From contig JBANDB010000020.1 of the NCBI GenBank assembly GCA_037576215.1, positions 1,389,521-1,453,520 on the forward strand: 64,000 nucleotides of DNA, given 5' to 3'. Under the pieces are notes generated by a model. It searched no databases. It was not told where the DNA came from and saw only the letters and a program-made list of their open reading frames with translations. Each line of letters opens with the position of its first letter. Positions within the stretch are counted from its first letter, which is position 1. The translations under genes were made by a program, and so were the position numbers. Positions 22,691 to 35,555 of the stretch are shown one piece after another. The stretch comes from Armillaria gallica. Lineage: Eukaryota; Basidiomycota; Agaricomycetes; Agaricales; Physalacriaceae.

Positions 22691-23799
22691 ATTGTTCTAC
22701 CGGCGGATTCTACATTTCTCCTGCTAAAGGAGCTGCCATCGACTCCCTCAAATCTACGAACATTACCTGGGATCCGTCATGCGTCGAAGCGACCGCAGTC
22801 GATATACGTCTATACGCCCCTTCCATGTCGACACCGATGATACACGTTTGGGAGCAAGTAAAGAATGCATACGGAACGTATGAAGCCACACTCAAACCTC
22901 GGTGGTGGAATTCCTCTAGTAACATACAGCTCCAACTCGTCATTCTGCCTACGGGGAATCCTCCCTTTCTGGCCACTCTTCCCGCGGGACCTCTGTGGAA
23001 TGCGACGTATACACAACCTGAGTCGGGTACTCCGGATAGTGCTGATACCTCTAAGCCAGACTCGGCAGTTGAAGTCGTCGGTTCGACTTCAAATTCAAAT
23101 GTTATCTCTGCTGGTCAGATAGCTGCAGCGGTGGTCGCACCCATTGTATTCATCATTCTGTGCATAGCAGCGTGGCTGATATGGAGACGTAAGAAGGGGC
23201 TAAAGGAACGGAAGGCGTGGACTGAGGCTGTGGACAGGAGAATGTCAACCACCGCTGATTGGCCGAGTATCACTGTTGCTGGGGCATCAGCGGCTATTCG
23301 AAATAGCTTGGTCGGGACGCCTACTCGAACGAGTATAGGAAACCGGCCGAATTCCAGTTTCTATGCCGGTCCTGGGCACACAGAACTCGGGGCTGGGTTG
23401 TATCGTCATCAAAATGAACAGCTAGCTACATCGCCGTTCTCTTCGAATAAAGATGATTCAGTTGCGATCGGTACGGGGGAGTCTAGGTTATTGAACGTTG
23501 ACGCCCGGGATGCCGAGATTTTAACACCTGAAACTATTAAGGCGAGGGTCAGTGACGGTGGGAACTGGTGGGCTATCTCAGAGAAGAAAGGTTTGTGTGT
23601 TGATTTTTTCTCTTGCTCATCTATTCAAGTCAATTTCCCTACAGATTCGCAAGCTGACCGTGTCTTAAGATCACCCTTAAGAGCGTATGGCCGTCATGAA
23701 AGTGACGGAGAGTCCTTTCGTCAGATGCTCAATGCTATCGACCATACTCAGACGATGGGGCCTGATGATATGATGCGTGCCTATGCGTATCGAGGCTGA
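22691..23799 (+). CDS. Single-pass plasma-membrane/cell-wall-type protein, 5' end uncertain
   Basis: The exon starts after a 3' splice site (TCTTATAG, 22681-22690); the upstream exon is not resolved. The extracellular part (DCSTGGFYISP .. STNITWDPSC .. WNSSSNIQLQLVILP) resembles the Kre9/Knh1-like N-terminal domain common in basidiomycete membrane proteins. A Ser/Thr/Asp stalk follows, then one membrane helix (IAAAVVAPIVFIILCIAAWL, about residues 150-172 counted from ATG 22669) and a basic stop-transfer WRRKK. The cytoplasmic tail is Ser/Gly-rich. A probable 54-nt intron at 23591-23644 (GTTTGT..CTACAG) keeps the frame whether spliced or not. The role is unknown, probably cell-wall or surface sensing. 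No F-box or enzyme motif. Confidence 0.65.
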
Positions 23800-26700
23800 C
23801 AAGGCTTTCTTTGATATATCGATGATGGGATCGACGCTCTTTCGGGAATCAATTCCGGGCCCTTGATGTTGCCTTGACGGGTCTCTCACATTGGAGAATG
23901 TCGAGCTACGCCGGGGGTTGCTGGTATGATCTCGGACTGCGACAGGAAGGTTTACTCCTTCGATCCTGATATCTACTTTAGAGGTTTATTCAATGTGTAA
24001 TAACTGTGTATCATAACTCGATTAAAACTTAAACAAGTAGTGTTTATGATATGTACTTTTGATAGCAGCCTTGTACCAGTACGGCTCTCGGCCCTTGTTG
24101 AGACATGCATGCTGCCTCGTAGTTATCGTCTCGTATGCACTTAGTTCTGCTAATTAACTGCTAAGTAAGTAATTCAAGCCGGAATGCGACTGTACTTATC
24201 TAGACTGCTCGGACCGTGAGCCCCTTGTCGTATCACTATTTTATCGCACTTTAAAATCATTGATGATATCGGTTGAATATCTTTTTTATTTTCGAAGACA
24301 CCGTGTCTCTTGGTCTATGAGATCTGATCTCTTCGGTTCCGTCGGGAACAATGCGGAAGACGGACCGAGAACTCAATAAGACTCCGCCCGAATTTGACAT
24401 CAACTATGCACAGCATTTCGGCAGGTACTCGCTAATTCCGCCCCGTCACGGTCATGCACAAGATTGCTGCCCTTACTACTGTGCCTACTAAACCTGTGAC
24501 CCAAATTTGCGGATAGTTCAAATGTCTATCTCTCAGGTATACTTTACTTCCAAGCCCTGCAAAGCTTTTACTGAACGCCTTGGAAGGGCTACGGCGCTTC
24601 GTTCTAGCACACATGTAGCGGTTGTCTGCCGGGAAATGCCACTTGCACGCCACAGACACATTTCTTCGAAGGAAATGTAATCGTACCGAATCAACGTTGT
24701 GATTCCAGAGGAAATTTGCTGCCGGACCGTGAGTGGAGGATATTTCTGCCTTGGCCTCTCATTCTGACCATCTCTCAGGAGAAGTGGCAAAATCATAGTC
24801 ACGCACATATAATACCTCTCCCAACAATACCACCGATTCAAGGAGATTCGATATTGGTGGTAAAACGTCGTGTAATGAGTCTAACGATCCATAATGAAGT
24901 CGCGCGAGATATCACTCGCAGCTGGAGACAACGCCGAGGTCTGCGCACTCGTTAAGCGTAGCTATATGGTTCTCATCTCTTTGTTAAAGTGCTTGGCTTT
25001 GCTGAAATATTTCCCGCTACGACTCTATCATCGACGACCAGAGTGCCGGATGGGTCACAGTCTTTATCCATCGCCGATGGTCCGGCAATCCAGTAATGAC
25101 CTTCGCTTGATTGAGATGTCAAGATGGCAATCGTCAAAAGGCTGGCAGCCTATATTCACCATTCTTTCCTTCACATCTATTAAGCTGCATGCGGTGACGC
25201 CTAGCATGGTCAGTTTATCGCTGTTCAACGTGATTCCGAGCATTTACCCCTACTTTTTGAAGATATGTCCGAAGATACGCCGTATCCTTCAGCTTCGCTC
25301 CATTCTTGCTTTCGCTATATCCATTCCCATATCGATTATCTATGTCCCAAAGGGGCGCACGTGGAAAAACTTGACCCATGGTTCGCTACGTGGACACACG
25401 GTACCTATTCCATACCGGACATTTTCATGATGGATAGATGACTCGGGACTCGGCTCAAAGACTCAGAGCTATAGCTCATAGAGCCACGGCGGAGACGCCT
25501 ATCAGGGGAATATATCCCATTAAGGTATTTCAGCCTTCGGACCACGAAGTCTTCGTATCATCTGATTAGCCCTGAATCACCGTCAGAACATGCGCTAGGA
25601 TGGTCGTATACTTAAGCCAAGGCGCAGTGGTACCATGGACCGTCTCCGCGTCTCGTGTGCATTCCTAATCCCTGACTCCTTCATCTTTGTACCAGCGATG
25701 AGGTCCGTTGCCAAATACTCTAGCGATGCTATATTCTGGATGGCCTCGAAACTTTGATTCTTCGAGGATATTATGCGAAACGTTGACGTTGAGGGATACG
25801 TATTAATCTTACTCCGTGCGTTTACTGCGACAATCACCCCAAGCTGTTCACGTTGCACCTTGCATTGGATAGTGCGAGTCCCCTGAAGACTATTGTGGAG
25901 TTGGCGGGGAGCGTGAGTTGCTTCATCCCCTCCTAAGGACTTGTGATGATGTTGTAGGTCGAGGGAGTAGCGATTCGGAAGCATCCCTGCTACGTTTATG
26001 AAAGCGGTGCGATAGTGTTGTGAGATAAATGGCTCGATGGTCAGTACAGCCTCGGAACAATTATTTGGATGTGTCTTGACAGCTTCCCCTATTGCAGGCG
26101 TTGGTTCCTGTCGTTAAGGATGAAGATGTCAGTTTCCTTATTACAGTCCAGTCTAGGTCTCTCCTGACGGATTCTTCTTTTACAGATGTGGTGGCGAAGA
26201 AGGCGAACTAGCACGAGAGGCTACTTGTCACAGAAAGTTGCCACTCGTAGTCTACCGCAGCATCGTACGAGAACGACAGTGATGATGGCCTTAAGTTGGA
26301 ACTGAAACTGAAAGCGCTGCGTACCGATACGCGGTTGGGGCTATGTATGTGTGGCGGCAGGAGCGGCGCATACTTCGGTGCCGCCGATGCCACCACTTTA
26401 CTCCTCTGAGCGATGTCCGTCCCGCGGAGGTGAGGATTTTAGGCCAGTATGACTTCGAGTTGAACGGAGATACGCCTGCGTACTGCGGAAGCGTCCTGAG
26501 AACGGGACGTATGCTACGGTATGTCAATTCATACTATGGTGGTAATGTAATAATCATTCATCAGCCAACTTCAGGAATAACCACGAAACACCTGGATTAC
26601 CCGCCGTTCATCATGGTCTAGCGCGTTTTGGAGTTCACACCGATCCTGTGCAGCTCCTCGCATCATGATCATCCCTGACTGTGACGGAGGACCGTCTATG

Positions 26701-27974
26701 CCAGTAGGGCAGTGCGACCACATTCAACGTGTCCAGGCATCCGCTTCGGACGAATACTATAACGCTTTCATCCAAGTATGGTGATGATGATCTTCCCGCC
26801 CTCTCGACAACATCATGGCAGCTTCACGTAGAGAATGGAATGGCTTCTTATCCTTCCCGCGAATGATATTCGTCAGCACCAGGTCCTTCCTCTCTCGATG
26901 CCGTCGTCATCTTTTCGTCTTATAATATTCGACCTTTTCTTAATCCTATCAAGGGTTTTCAGCCTTCCTCTCAAAGTTCTCGCAGAACGACTATGCATCC
27001 TTCCATCTGTCAGCCTATGTGGGAAACTGTCATTCCTTGCGCTGATCCGACGGTGAAGGCAGTTCTACGGTTCACGCATAACGAAGCGGGGATGTGGGTG
27101 GCGCAGTTATCCCTGATTGGCGAATCTACATCATAATACGGACCGGTGGGCGCCGGGCGGTCGTCATTTTTTTTTTTTCGTGTGAATGGTGAAGGTCAAC
27201 GATTGGGCAGGGTGTTAATAGGGAGCATCCTCGAGCTTGTGAACTTTTTTCGAAGGGTTTCGACATCTGTGAACCCATGAGAGTATTGGGGCAGATCCGG
27301 GACAAAGTCGAGACACGCCCATGTGGTGGATTGATACCCGAGGGCCGACGGATGCTTTACAAAGATTCACCTCTCAGGCACAGCTTTAACGGGGAACTCA
27401 ACGTTCAACGGGAGGGCAAGAGGGCATTCCTAGAATTAGGCTTTACCCTAGGACCGACCAGGAAGACGAGGCAACCGAAGATGCGGCGGTCAGGACAGAA
27501 TCTATGGCGACCAGAAGGGCTTCAGTTTCAGGAGATCTACTGAATGTTCCGGTTCTTTTGGCCGACATCCTGAAACAGACATGTGCGCGCGTTCTTGATG
27601 GCCATTTTGACTAAAATGAACGCTCAATGACCCGTTAAACCCCAGCTGGTTAGTTTTCTACATTCGATATCAGAAACAGGACCGTATTAACCGTGCGTTT
27701 GTATCAATCAGGAAAGTGTAACATGTGCAAGGGGCGGCATAGAGTTCAAGGTCGAGTTGGGACCGGAAAACACCGCCTTGGCCTCCTTGGAATTTAACCT
27801 CCACCGAGTCGCTCTCATGGCTCTTCAGTGGCCGTTAAAGCTCGCCTCCACTACGGAAATTCGTCAAGTGGAACTTTCGTCCTTCGTACGTCTAGTCTAT
27901 CTTTTATCGATCGTGAAGTTGGATTGGCTAATGCTACTATTTCATCTCAGGAAACTGGCACCAACAGTAGCAAC
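23800..27974. other. 4 kb without a supported gene
   Basis: Open frames exist at 24894-25430 (+, 178 codons, Leu/Ile-rich), 25595-25984 (-, 129 codons) and 26343-26621 (+), but none shows a domain or credible splice structure. A run of about 13 T lies at 27166-27178. Confidence 0.35.
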
Positions 27975-29449
27975 ATGGATGACGTCGCCCTCCCCACTGC
28001 TACGGCAGGTGCCACGGATCCCCAATTCATTCATGGTCTACCCGTCGAACTACTGTATGAAATATTTCTTCGGGCTATACAGGAGAATCCTGTCGCCGAC
28101 ACAAACAGTATCCTGACTCCATGGGCTCTCAGTCACGTCTGTCGACAATGGCGACATGTCGCGATTTCCTTCCCGTGCCTATGGTCGACTATACACGTAG
28201 CGTCGACGCGAGAGACACCGCGTCTTTGTTTCTCTATAAATGATACCGAAGGACTCGGAACAGCGCTCCGGCGGTCTGGAACCACAGCCCTGACACTCAG
28301 GCTGGAGTTGCCCGACCTTGAGCTCTCAGCAGATCATTTACGCACGCACGAGTTACTCGAAACTCTGGCGTCCGCTTCGCCTCGCTGGAAGGATATCACG
28401 ATGAACGCCCCCCTTTCTGTGTACCATGAACTCTTCCAACGCATTGGTTTGGGGGCACTTCCCCTCCTTCAGTCAATTCATTTTGAAGTGACTTCCGGCT
28501 CATATTGGGGAGCTATTCCAGCGACTTCCCGTCTCACTGATACGTTTCAAACGGCGCCGATACTGCACTCCGTGACTATGTTCCCATTCCTCGCCATTCG
28601 TTTGCCTTCATCGGTAAAAGAACTTACGACGAAGGATCTGACACAGAACGAGTTGTCACCTATTATTAACAACCTTCCTCACCTCGAAATCTTGAATGTG
28701 GTGGGGCTGAGAGCCTGGCATGCCATTGGATGGGCTCCCCGCCTCAAGTCCATACGACTTTGAGTCAGATCGAAATTGAGAGCGCACAAGATCTCTCCCG
28801 TTTCACCCTCCCAATGCTTACGCATCTCCGGCTCCTGAAGCCGTTTTGTTCTTCGCCACAATGTCCAGATTGGAAGAAAAACTTCTCACTGGACGTTGTC
28901 AAAAGGTTTATCCTTCGTTCGGGGTGCTCCATCAGTTATCTTCATCTTCGTATTCACGAAGCTGGTCCGGATGTGACCGGTATCCTGTCTCTGCTCGCCG
29001 ACATTACGATTCTGCGCGTTGACGTTACGAGTCATTGTGCATACGGAGATCTCCTAAAGGCTCTCCGAAGCAAAGAGGCGTTGCTACTTCCCAAACTAGC
29101 CACTCTCGAGTTTTTCGGAGTGGAAATGTCGGAGCGGCATTTGGAGACGGTTTCAGGGCTTCTTCAGTATCGATGGAGCCACCCAATGTTGCGACGTATA
29201 GAAAGGTTATATATCGAGAACGGGCCGCTTGTGTCTAGAAATAGTCGTGGCCGTTTGGATGAAACCATTGGGTCGCTTGCGATGGGAGACGACACGTCTA
29301 AACTAGTACGTACCCGGTCTCTTCAGAATGACTCTTGTTATTCACATTCAAATAGGAGGGACGAGACGGTACTGACCTCATTGAACATTCCGACAGCTCT
29401 CTCCAGTCAGCAAATCGGCGGTGGTCCAAATATAGAAACGACAATCTGA
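27975..29449 (+). pseudogene. F-box/LRR protein, one frameshift
   Basis: The start at ATG 27975 (MDDVALPTATAG) is preferred over the upstream in-frame ATG 27828 because the F-box follows at a normal distance. F-box-like: IHGLPVELLYEIFLRAI .. WALSHVCRQWRHVAISFPCLW. The LRR part continues to ..HAIGWAPRL, then meets a stop at 28761-28763. The next frame, overlapping from 28730, continues the same protein (HTTLSQIEIESAQDLSRF). Aligning with the neighbour at 29918-31192 places a 1-nt indel in about 28725-28755, near a CCCC run. Full length would be about 490 aa. Substrate adaptor of an SCF ligase by family. Either a recent pseudogene or a sequence error. Confidence 0.72.
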
Positions 29450-29917
29450 TCGACATTATTGATGGCACTGGAATCGATGCGCCTGATGTTCAATCGCCGC
29501 GCCAGGCATGCTGGGATGTCGTCGCAATTTGAACGCGATTTTGGTCACGAATGTCGTTTGCAAAGTGCCTTCGGACCGGTTTTTCTTTTCATCAAAATCA
29601 TAGTTTTTTATCCTATTATAGAAATAATTTCATAAAATATCAAGGGGTCAGGTCTGAAGATCAAACTTCGGACCCACGATAATCGCGACATCACACTCTC
29701 CTTAACAGTCGACATTCAGGATCAAAATTGCGCTCGTTGTCGAGTTTTGCTTTCTCCTGATCCCACCCATTCCTTGCTTTCTACCATCTGACTTTGCTTC
29801 AATCTTGAGTTCCATTGTGAGCATCTTTTCACCTACGCCTCTATATCCGCTAACGATCATCTTCCTTTGCCTTTGCCTATAGGACATATCAGTCATTCAC
29901 TCTGAAGGTGACCCGAA

Positions 29918-31192
29918 ATGCCATTGCAGTCATCTGGGCCTCCGATACACCGGCTCCCAGCCGAGATACTCGTTCAAATATTTGATTGGGCTCTCGTCGA
30001 CGCTTTGTCCGATAGTCGGTCCGCAGTCCAATGTCCTTGGACGCTCGGTCACGTCTGTTCGCAATGGCGACAAACAACACATTCCTTTCCCTCCCTCTGG
30101 TCCAAACTTCGCATCAATATCACTGAAAGTTCCTCATTCATTCGCCTCGGCAGGCTTACACCTATCTCACCTCAAGGGTCCATCCATTTCACGGCAGGTC
30201 TCGACTACGCATTGAGCCGCTCTGGGTCCTACCCACTTTCATTTCGTGTCGAATTTTCGGATTGGGAGGATTACTCCCAAGAATTGCTTATCCGGCTGGT
30301 CTCGCTCTCCCATCGATGGCAAGACATCATTGTAATCGCCCCTGCAGAGACGTTCAATGCCCTCTTTGAATTGCTCGGCAGCGCCCAACTTCCCCTCCTC
30401 CAATCAATCCGTTTTGAATCGTCATCACGATTCTATTGGGATCATATGCCAGCTAAAGATAGATGCACCGCCTTCCAAACCGCGCCCAGGCTTCGCTCAG
30501 TGATCCTCAATCCAGCCTTGATGTTGCGGCTGCCCTCGTCGCACATAACGGAGCTGAATATCAGCTATCCCGAGCCTGAGGATCTCCCCATTATTCTCGA
30601 CCAACTACCCTGTCTGGCACTCTTCGGGCTTACCGGCTTTAAACCGTGGAATATCGACAACCCAACACCGACGCTCCATACGGCAATTCGAAAAGTCGAA
30701 TTACCCTCCCTCGACCATCTTGCGTTCTTCACGCTGCCTTTACTAACTCACCTCTGCATCTCTACCATTGCTCAATCATGGAGTCCTGAAACCATCGCAT
30801 CGTTTCTTAATCGTTCATCATGTACTATTCTTCACTTGCAAATATCCCTAGGCAGTAGCCTTAGCCGAAGCGTTCAAGCTGTCCTTTCCTTATTCGGCTA
30901 CGTCAAAAACCTCAATATCGGCATAGAAAGATATCGAGATCTTTTCGATAATCTTCGAAAAGATTCATCGCTGCTACCTAACTTAGAAAGGCTCCAGCTC
31001 CTCGGAGATAGCGTGAATGAATGTAATCTGAGAGACGTCCTTGCGCTGGGAGACGCTCGCTCGAATACACTTCGCCTTATTGATATTGGAGTATGCTCCC
31101 GTGTAGAGCCGATAGAGAGCAAGGACCGTCTTGAGATAAGCAAGCGACTCATGCATATAGGGCTTCGGATTAATCTTGACGTGAAGCAGTGA
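29918..31192 (+). CDS. F-box/LRR protein, intact, tandem paralogue
   Basis: Single exon, 424 aa, starting MPLQSSGPPIHRLPAEIL. The F-box-like region is HRLPAEILVQIF .. WTLGHVCSQWRQ. Irregular leucine-rich segments follow (LPLLQSIRFESSSRFYW, APRLRSVIL, LPCLALFGLTGF, FTLPLLTHLCIS, LPNLERLQLLGD). It shares colinear blocks with the gene just upstream (LPLLQSI.FE, FQTAP.L.SV, RLPSS), so the two are a tandem duplication 470 bp apart. Expected to bind SKP1 and present an unknown target for ubiquitination. Such genes expand and decay quickly in agaricomycetes, and this is the only F-box copy here without a visible lesion. Confidence 0.8.
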   Translation: MPLQSSGPPIHRLPAEILVQIFDWALVDALSDSRSAVQCPWTLGHVCSQWRQTTHSFPSLWSKLRINITESSSFIRLGRLTPISPQGSIHFTAGLDYALSRSGSYPLSFRVEFSDWEDYSQELLIRLVSLSHRWQDIIVIAPAETFNALFELLGSAQLPLLQSIRFESSSRFYWDHMPAKDRCTAFQTAPRLRSVILNPALMLRLPSSHITELNISYPEPEDLPIILDQLPCLALFGLTGFKPWNIDNPTPTLHTAIRKVELPSLDHLAFFTLPLLTHLCISTIAQSWSPETIASFLNRSSCTILHLQISLGSSLSRSVQAVLSLFGYVKNLNIGIERYRDLFDNLRKDSSLLPNLERLQLLGDSVNECNLRDVLALGDARSNTLRLIDIGVCSRVEPIESKDRLEISKRLMHIGLRINLDVKQ

Positions 31193-31892
31193 GTGTTTTA
31201 TTACCTGACAGGCGATTGGTCCTCAATGACCGTATTGTTCTAGGAAACCCCGGCGCAATACTTTTATTCACACCAATCGTGACCACCATTGCATCATGAT
31301 GTAGCTTCGCGATCATATACAGAGTCCGGTTCGGTTAGTATCCACATCATCAACTCTGGTCCTAGTTACCTTCTATACCTCGGTAGAAGTACACATCATT
31401 AATAATCCATTGTCTACTGCGCACCTTGAGAATCACTGCGGGAGTTTATGCTATTCGAGTTGATACGGGCATAGATAACCGACGCACCGCAGCCTGCATC
31501 CTTTTCTGTCCGACCTTATTATGCGGAACGTGACATCCTTTTCCATCACTGACTTCGATTGCTCTACACATGCATTTCTCCCTGACAAGGCTCTTCTCCT
31601 TTTTCAAAGTTGACGTACGCCACTCTGTATCATCGAAGGACCGACATGTAGATACGGAACGTGCGATATAAACTGTATGGCAGTTGTGCGCTGTTATATG
31701 CTGTTGCCTGCGTAATACAGCATCCATTATCCTAGGGCCATAATAGTGGACGAATACCTGTATAAGCCTCTTACAAGACCTTTCTCTTCAATGGTCCCCA
31801 CACTATCGTCGCCCCATCGCCCGCTTGCCAGGGAAAGGAGAGAACCACCCCCTCAGTGAGTTTTCGTTGTAGCAGAAAATGCTCGCCATCGG
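31193..31892. other. Intergenic, nothing recognised
   Basis: No gene supported. A 3' splice-like TTGTAG near 31867-31873 hints at an upstream exon for the next gene. Confidence 0.35.
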
Positions 31893-32502
31893 ATGGATGT
31901 TTACATGTCCTGGAATTTTAGTACACCGTCCTGGACCTCCTACAGGTCAGAAATCACACCCACACCACTCGTATCATCATCTACGAGCGCGGAAACTCAT
32001 TCATCCTCGTCAGCAGAACCGTTCGTCTCCTTGTTATTTATTTCCTTCACAACACGGGCTGACAGCATGCTGTAGTAGCAACTCATCCACACCCACACCT
32101 GCTCGACCATCAACCCATACCAGTGTAATCATCGGAAGTGTCCTGGGAGGTGTCACCTTCATATGCACGCTCGTCCTCCTTGGCATTTTCTTCTTGAGGC
32201 GTGGCTACTTTATACGAAAGAATCCGGACAGGTCGCAGATACCAGATCCATTCCGCCAAGGAAAAGTCTGTGACAGCGGTGACCCAATTCTCTCTCCTGA
32301 GACGCCAACAATGAATACGCCTTCCGGTGTGCAGGGCATCTGTGATCGTGAGGAAGTGCGCCATGGAAGGGAGAGACTGGAGCAGTTGGAGTCGACGGTC
32401 CAACTGCTACTGAGCGAGTGGCAGAGGTGCAATGGTTCGGAGATACAGGAGCCTCCGCCTGATTATATTTCTTCAACCTTGGACGCCGATAGGAATAGCT
32501 AA
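31893..32502 (+). CDS. Small single-pass membrane protein with Ser/Thr stalk
   Basis: Two exons, 31893-32020 and 32076-32502, around a 55-nt intron (GTTCGT..GCTGTAG) that restores frame, giving 184 aa from ATG 31893. The first part is Ser/Thr-rich (ETHSSSSAEPSNSSTPTP), fit for O-glycosylation outside the cell. One helix follows (VIIGSVLGGVTFICTLVLLG) with RRGYFIRK after it, then a cytoplasmic tail with a short coiled-coil-like stretch (REEVRHGRERLEQLESTVQ) and a C-terminal PPPDY motif of the kind that can bind WW domains. No signal peptide is seen, so an upstream exon may be missing. It ends 86 nt from the convergent DAHP synthase gene. Function unknown; the layout resembles fungal surface sensors. 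Confidence 0.6.
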
Positions 32503-32588
32503 CGAATAGAACAGCTGGACTCTGCAGAAACAAATACATTCCTTCTCTGACGATGACAGTATTTTATACCTTACGTAACACCAATATC

Positions 32589-34829
32589 TCAAACCTTGGA
32601 CTCTCTTCCGCCTAGCTCAGAGTAGAGCACGTCGTGATCAGTGCCGACTTGTTTCCCTCGTCTTTCCTTCTTGAAATGGTTGGACAAGAGAAAAGCGACA
32701 TCTAGAAATCCCTTTCAGCCTCTGTCCAGACAGGAAAGAGGGATGGACTTACCGAGACTCTGCTCAAAGTTCAGCCGAGGATCACAAAACGACTAGAGCG
32801 AAAACAGTATTAGGTCATGCACGTTTTACCAAGCGAGATCACAAACCTGGTATCTCAGACCGAGTTGCTCCTCACTAAGCTCCATACTCCCCCCAAGACA
32901 CTCGGTAACGCTGAATCCCTCATCGTTCAGTTCGCCAGTGAACTCAAGGCTAATTCCGCCCAGCCGGCTCCCACTCGATGTATGAATCCTCAGGCAGGAT
33001 GTGATTTCCCCAATGATTGCGCTGAAATGACGAGTCTTGTAACCTGTCGACGACGTAAGAGTACTACAGTAAACAATGAGCGAACGTCGTCTTGTGGTGA
33101 CGTTATGGGACACTTACTTTCCATGCATAGGATCGCAGATCCAGACGACTGGATGTCCTGAGCGCTTCACGGCTTCTATATGGCCCGGTAGGTGAGCCTC
33201 GATCTGTAACGATTGAAAAAATGCACACGCAGGGAATCAGACATAACTTACCTTCTCCGCGCCGTACCGTGAGATGAGGGTTATCCTTCCTGGCTCCTTC
33301 GATGGATTGACAACTGTAACATTGTTCCTTCAGTCGTGGCAAGTGACGGGAAATGCCGTCGTCTTACCATCTAAAAGTTTTGCGAGTTCATCATCGGCCA
33401 TCGATGGCCCGACTTTGATCCCAATCGGATTACGGATTCCGCGAAAGTACTCGACGTGGGCGCCATCCAATTGTCTGGTACGATCTCCAATCCAAAGAAA
33501 GTGGGCGGAGGTGTTGTAGTGACCGGATCCCGAAGGCGCTGGCCGAGTGAGCGCTTCCTCATAGTCCAGCATCAAACCTTCATGGCTGAACGTAATGCCG
33601 ATTTCAGTTCCGGCAAAGAATTAAACACCGAGAAAGGCCTACCTGGTGTAAAAGTCGACCTCGCCCACTGTGCCTCTCCCACCTCCTTGTTCGAATGGAG
33701 GTGATCTCTCTGCGCCTATAGTCCGGCTGAAGTCGAGAGCATCAGAGAGTCCGTCTACGATGAACTCGAATTCCTTTCTGAGGGGCGGCTCAGGAATCCA
33801 GCGCAATCGTATAGTAGAAGATCTACCTGAGTTCGGGAGACCGGACATGATTGAACGACCAGTCCCTCGGGTGATGAAGCGAGGCAAAGCCGGAGGTGAG
33901 CAATCCCCGGACATGATTCAGCGTCGCGGTAGAATGAAAGTAAGCGCTATGATCCAAATGAGCACTTTAGGTCCAGCAAATGAAGGTCGAACGCACCTTA
34001 GCAGGCGCTGAGGGTCCGGAGTGCGATCGTTTGGATCAAGTCTGCTTGATGGTGAGGCTATAATCACGTCCACTCATATGACTACATACCCGTTGACGTT
34101 ATCCCCTCTGGAGAAAAGAAAAGAAGTCAGAAAACCGATGTCAATACAATACTGATCCTACCGGAAGCTCGTGACCAGTTTCCCGTTAATAGTCTCGGTC
34201 GGACTGCTCCTGGGTTTGGCATACTGCCCCGCGATGCGCCCAATTCGTACCTGTAACGAGGGTAGGTTAAAAATAAGAGTTTCCCTAAATTTAGAACTTA
34301 CGACAGGAAGACGCGCGCCCCAAATAAGGATCAATGAAAACGAGAGAATCAGACCGATCTTAGCGGAGATATTTTGCTTTGAAACGCGGTATCAGAAGCG
34401 CGAAAGAATGACTGAATAGAAAAGCTTACCTGGGTGCAGGCGTCAAAGCTCTCCGCGCAATCGCCAGCGTGCAGGAGGAAAGCATCGTTCCGCTGTACGA
34501 GGCTGAGTTGATACCGCAGACGTTCGATCTAGTAAAGGTAAATGATAATAGGACCTTCGTAAGAGACCTCAGTACGCACTTCTGCAGCAGTAACCAAAGG
34601 AGGTAGTTGCTCTAGCTTCAAAAGGACGCTGCGAAACATCTTCGTCAGAAGGCGAAGTTTTTACGCGTCATGTTGGGCATACTTTGACAGCTGATCAGGG
34701 TTCGGATAGGTCACGTCCTGGAGACAATGGAAAGGGGTCAACTGAAGAACGGAAACAAAAAAATTAGACCTGACGTACCTGAGCAATCGATTTTGATTTC
34801 CAAGACGACGGACTCCATTCTGCAGACAT
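32589..34829 (-). CDS. Class II 3-deoxy-D-arabino-heptulosonate 7-phosphate (DAHP) synthase
   Basis: First step of the shikimate pathway: phosphoenolpyruvate plus erythrose 4-phosphate to DAHP. Sixteen exons, 483 aa: 34779-34829, 34683-34717, 34580-34628, 34430-34528, 34302-34376, 34162-34250, 34090-34107, 33997-34041, 33827-33946, 33643-33777, 33368-33585, 33252-33313, 33118-33203, 32847-33063, 32753-32792, 32589-32701. All 15 introns are 48-61 nt with GT..AG, and the phase closes exactly. It starts [17 protein letters not shown]. Class II marks: [115 protein letters not shown]. Key metal and substrate residues (Cys in GDCAE, Arg in RIGRIAGQ, His in DPMHG, Glu in FTGE, Asp in CDPR) are present. 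Exon 7 is only 18 nt. Confidence 0.95.
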
Positions 34830-35555
34830 CGAACAAAGAAGGATTTATGAGTAGAATCCTGAAGAGAGATGTCGAACAAATAGGGCGGAAAAAGACGAGC
34901 ACTAAACGCCCAAATGTGTTGCAGGTGGTGGAAGGAGAGAAAGGACGTCGCGTCACATCATACGAGTCATATGTACATGCCGCGGTATTTGCCGCGCCGT
35001 AACGGGCCAATGAGAAGTGGCCGAAGCAAAAGATTCGGTTTGCAGAGTTACAAGGCGAAGGAACTGATTCTTGAATTGAGCATCAGAATCGGAGGTCATG
35101 GCACGTGGCCGTCGAGTGCTCTTTGTCCGTCCCCAGTTCTGCGAATCGGAATGTTCTTCCGATGGACACGAGCGGAAGAATGATAAGTGTCGGTCACGCT
35201 CGTCACTTTCGTCACACCTCCAAGGAGAAAAACGGCAGCACATCTGGATGGAGATGTTCAAGAAGAAAACGTCAATTTGCTTCATGGAAAATACAGATTC
35301 CTCCTTTATATGAAGAGGAGATACGTTAGCATAAACGATGGACAAAAATAATAGCAGGCGCCAAGATAAGCGAGAAAGAAGCGGGGTGACACACAGCAAT
35401 TTTGGTAGAGAAGCGCTATGAGGAAAAGTAAAAGCCTTATAACCGAAATGCAAGACGAGAAACGAGAAAGATAACACAACGTTCTTAGGAAACGTGAGGA
35501 TCAGGCGTCGGCAAAATATTGGAAAATGGAGGACCTACAAAATTCATCCCGTATA
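34830..35555. other. Intergenic: upstream of DAHP synthase, downstream of PWWP gene
   Basis: Both neighbours are on the minus strand, so this holds the DAHP synthase promoter and the PWWP terminator. A 174-codon minus frame at 34953-35477 has no recognisable domain and was not called. Confidence 0.4.

Noticed and set aside
34953..35477. 174-codon minus ORF upstream of DAHP synthase
   Set aside because: No domain or splice context. Probably promoter/terminator DNA.
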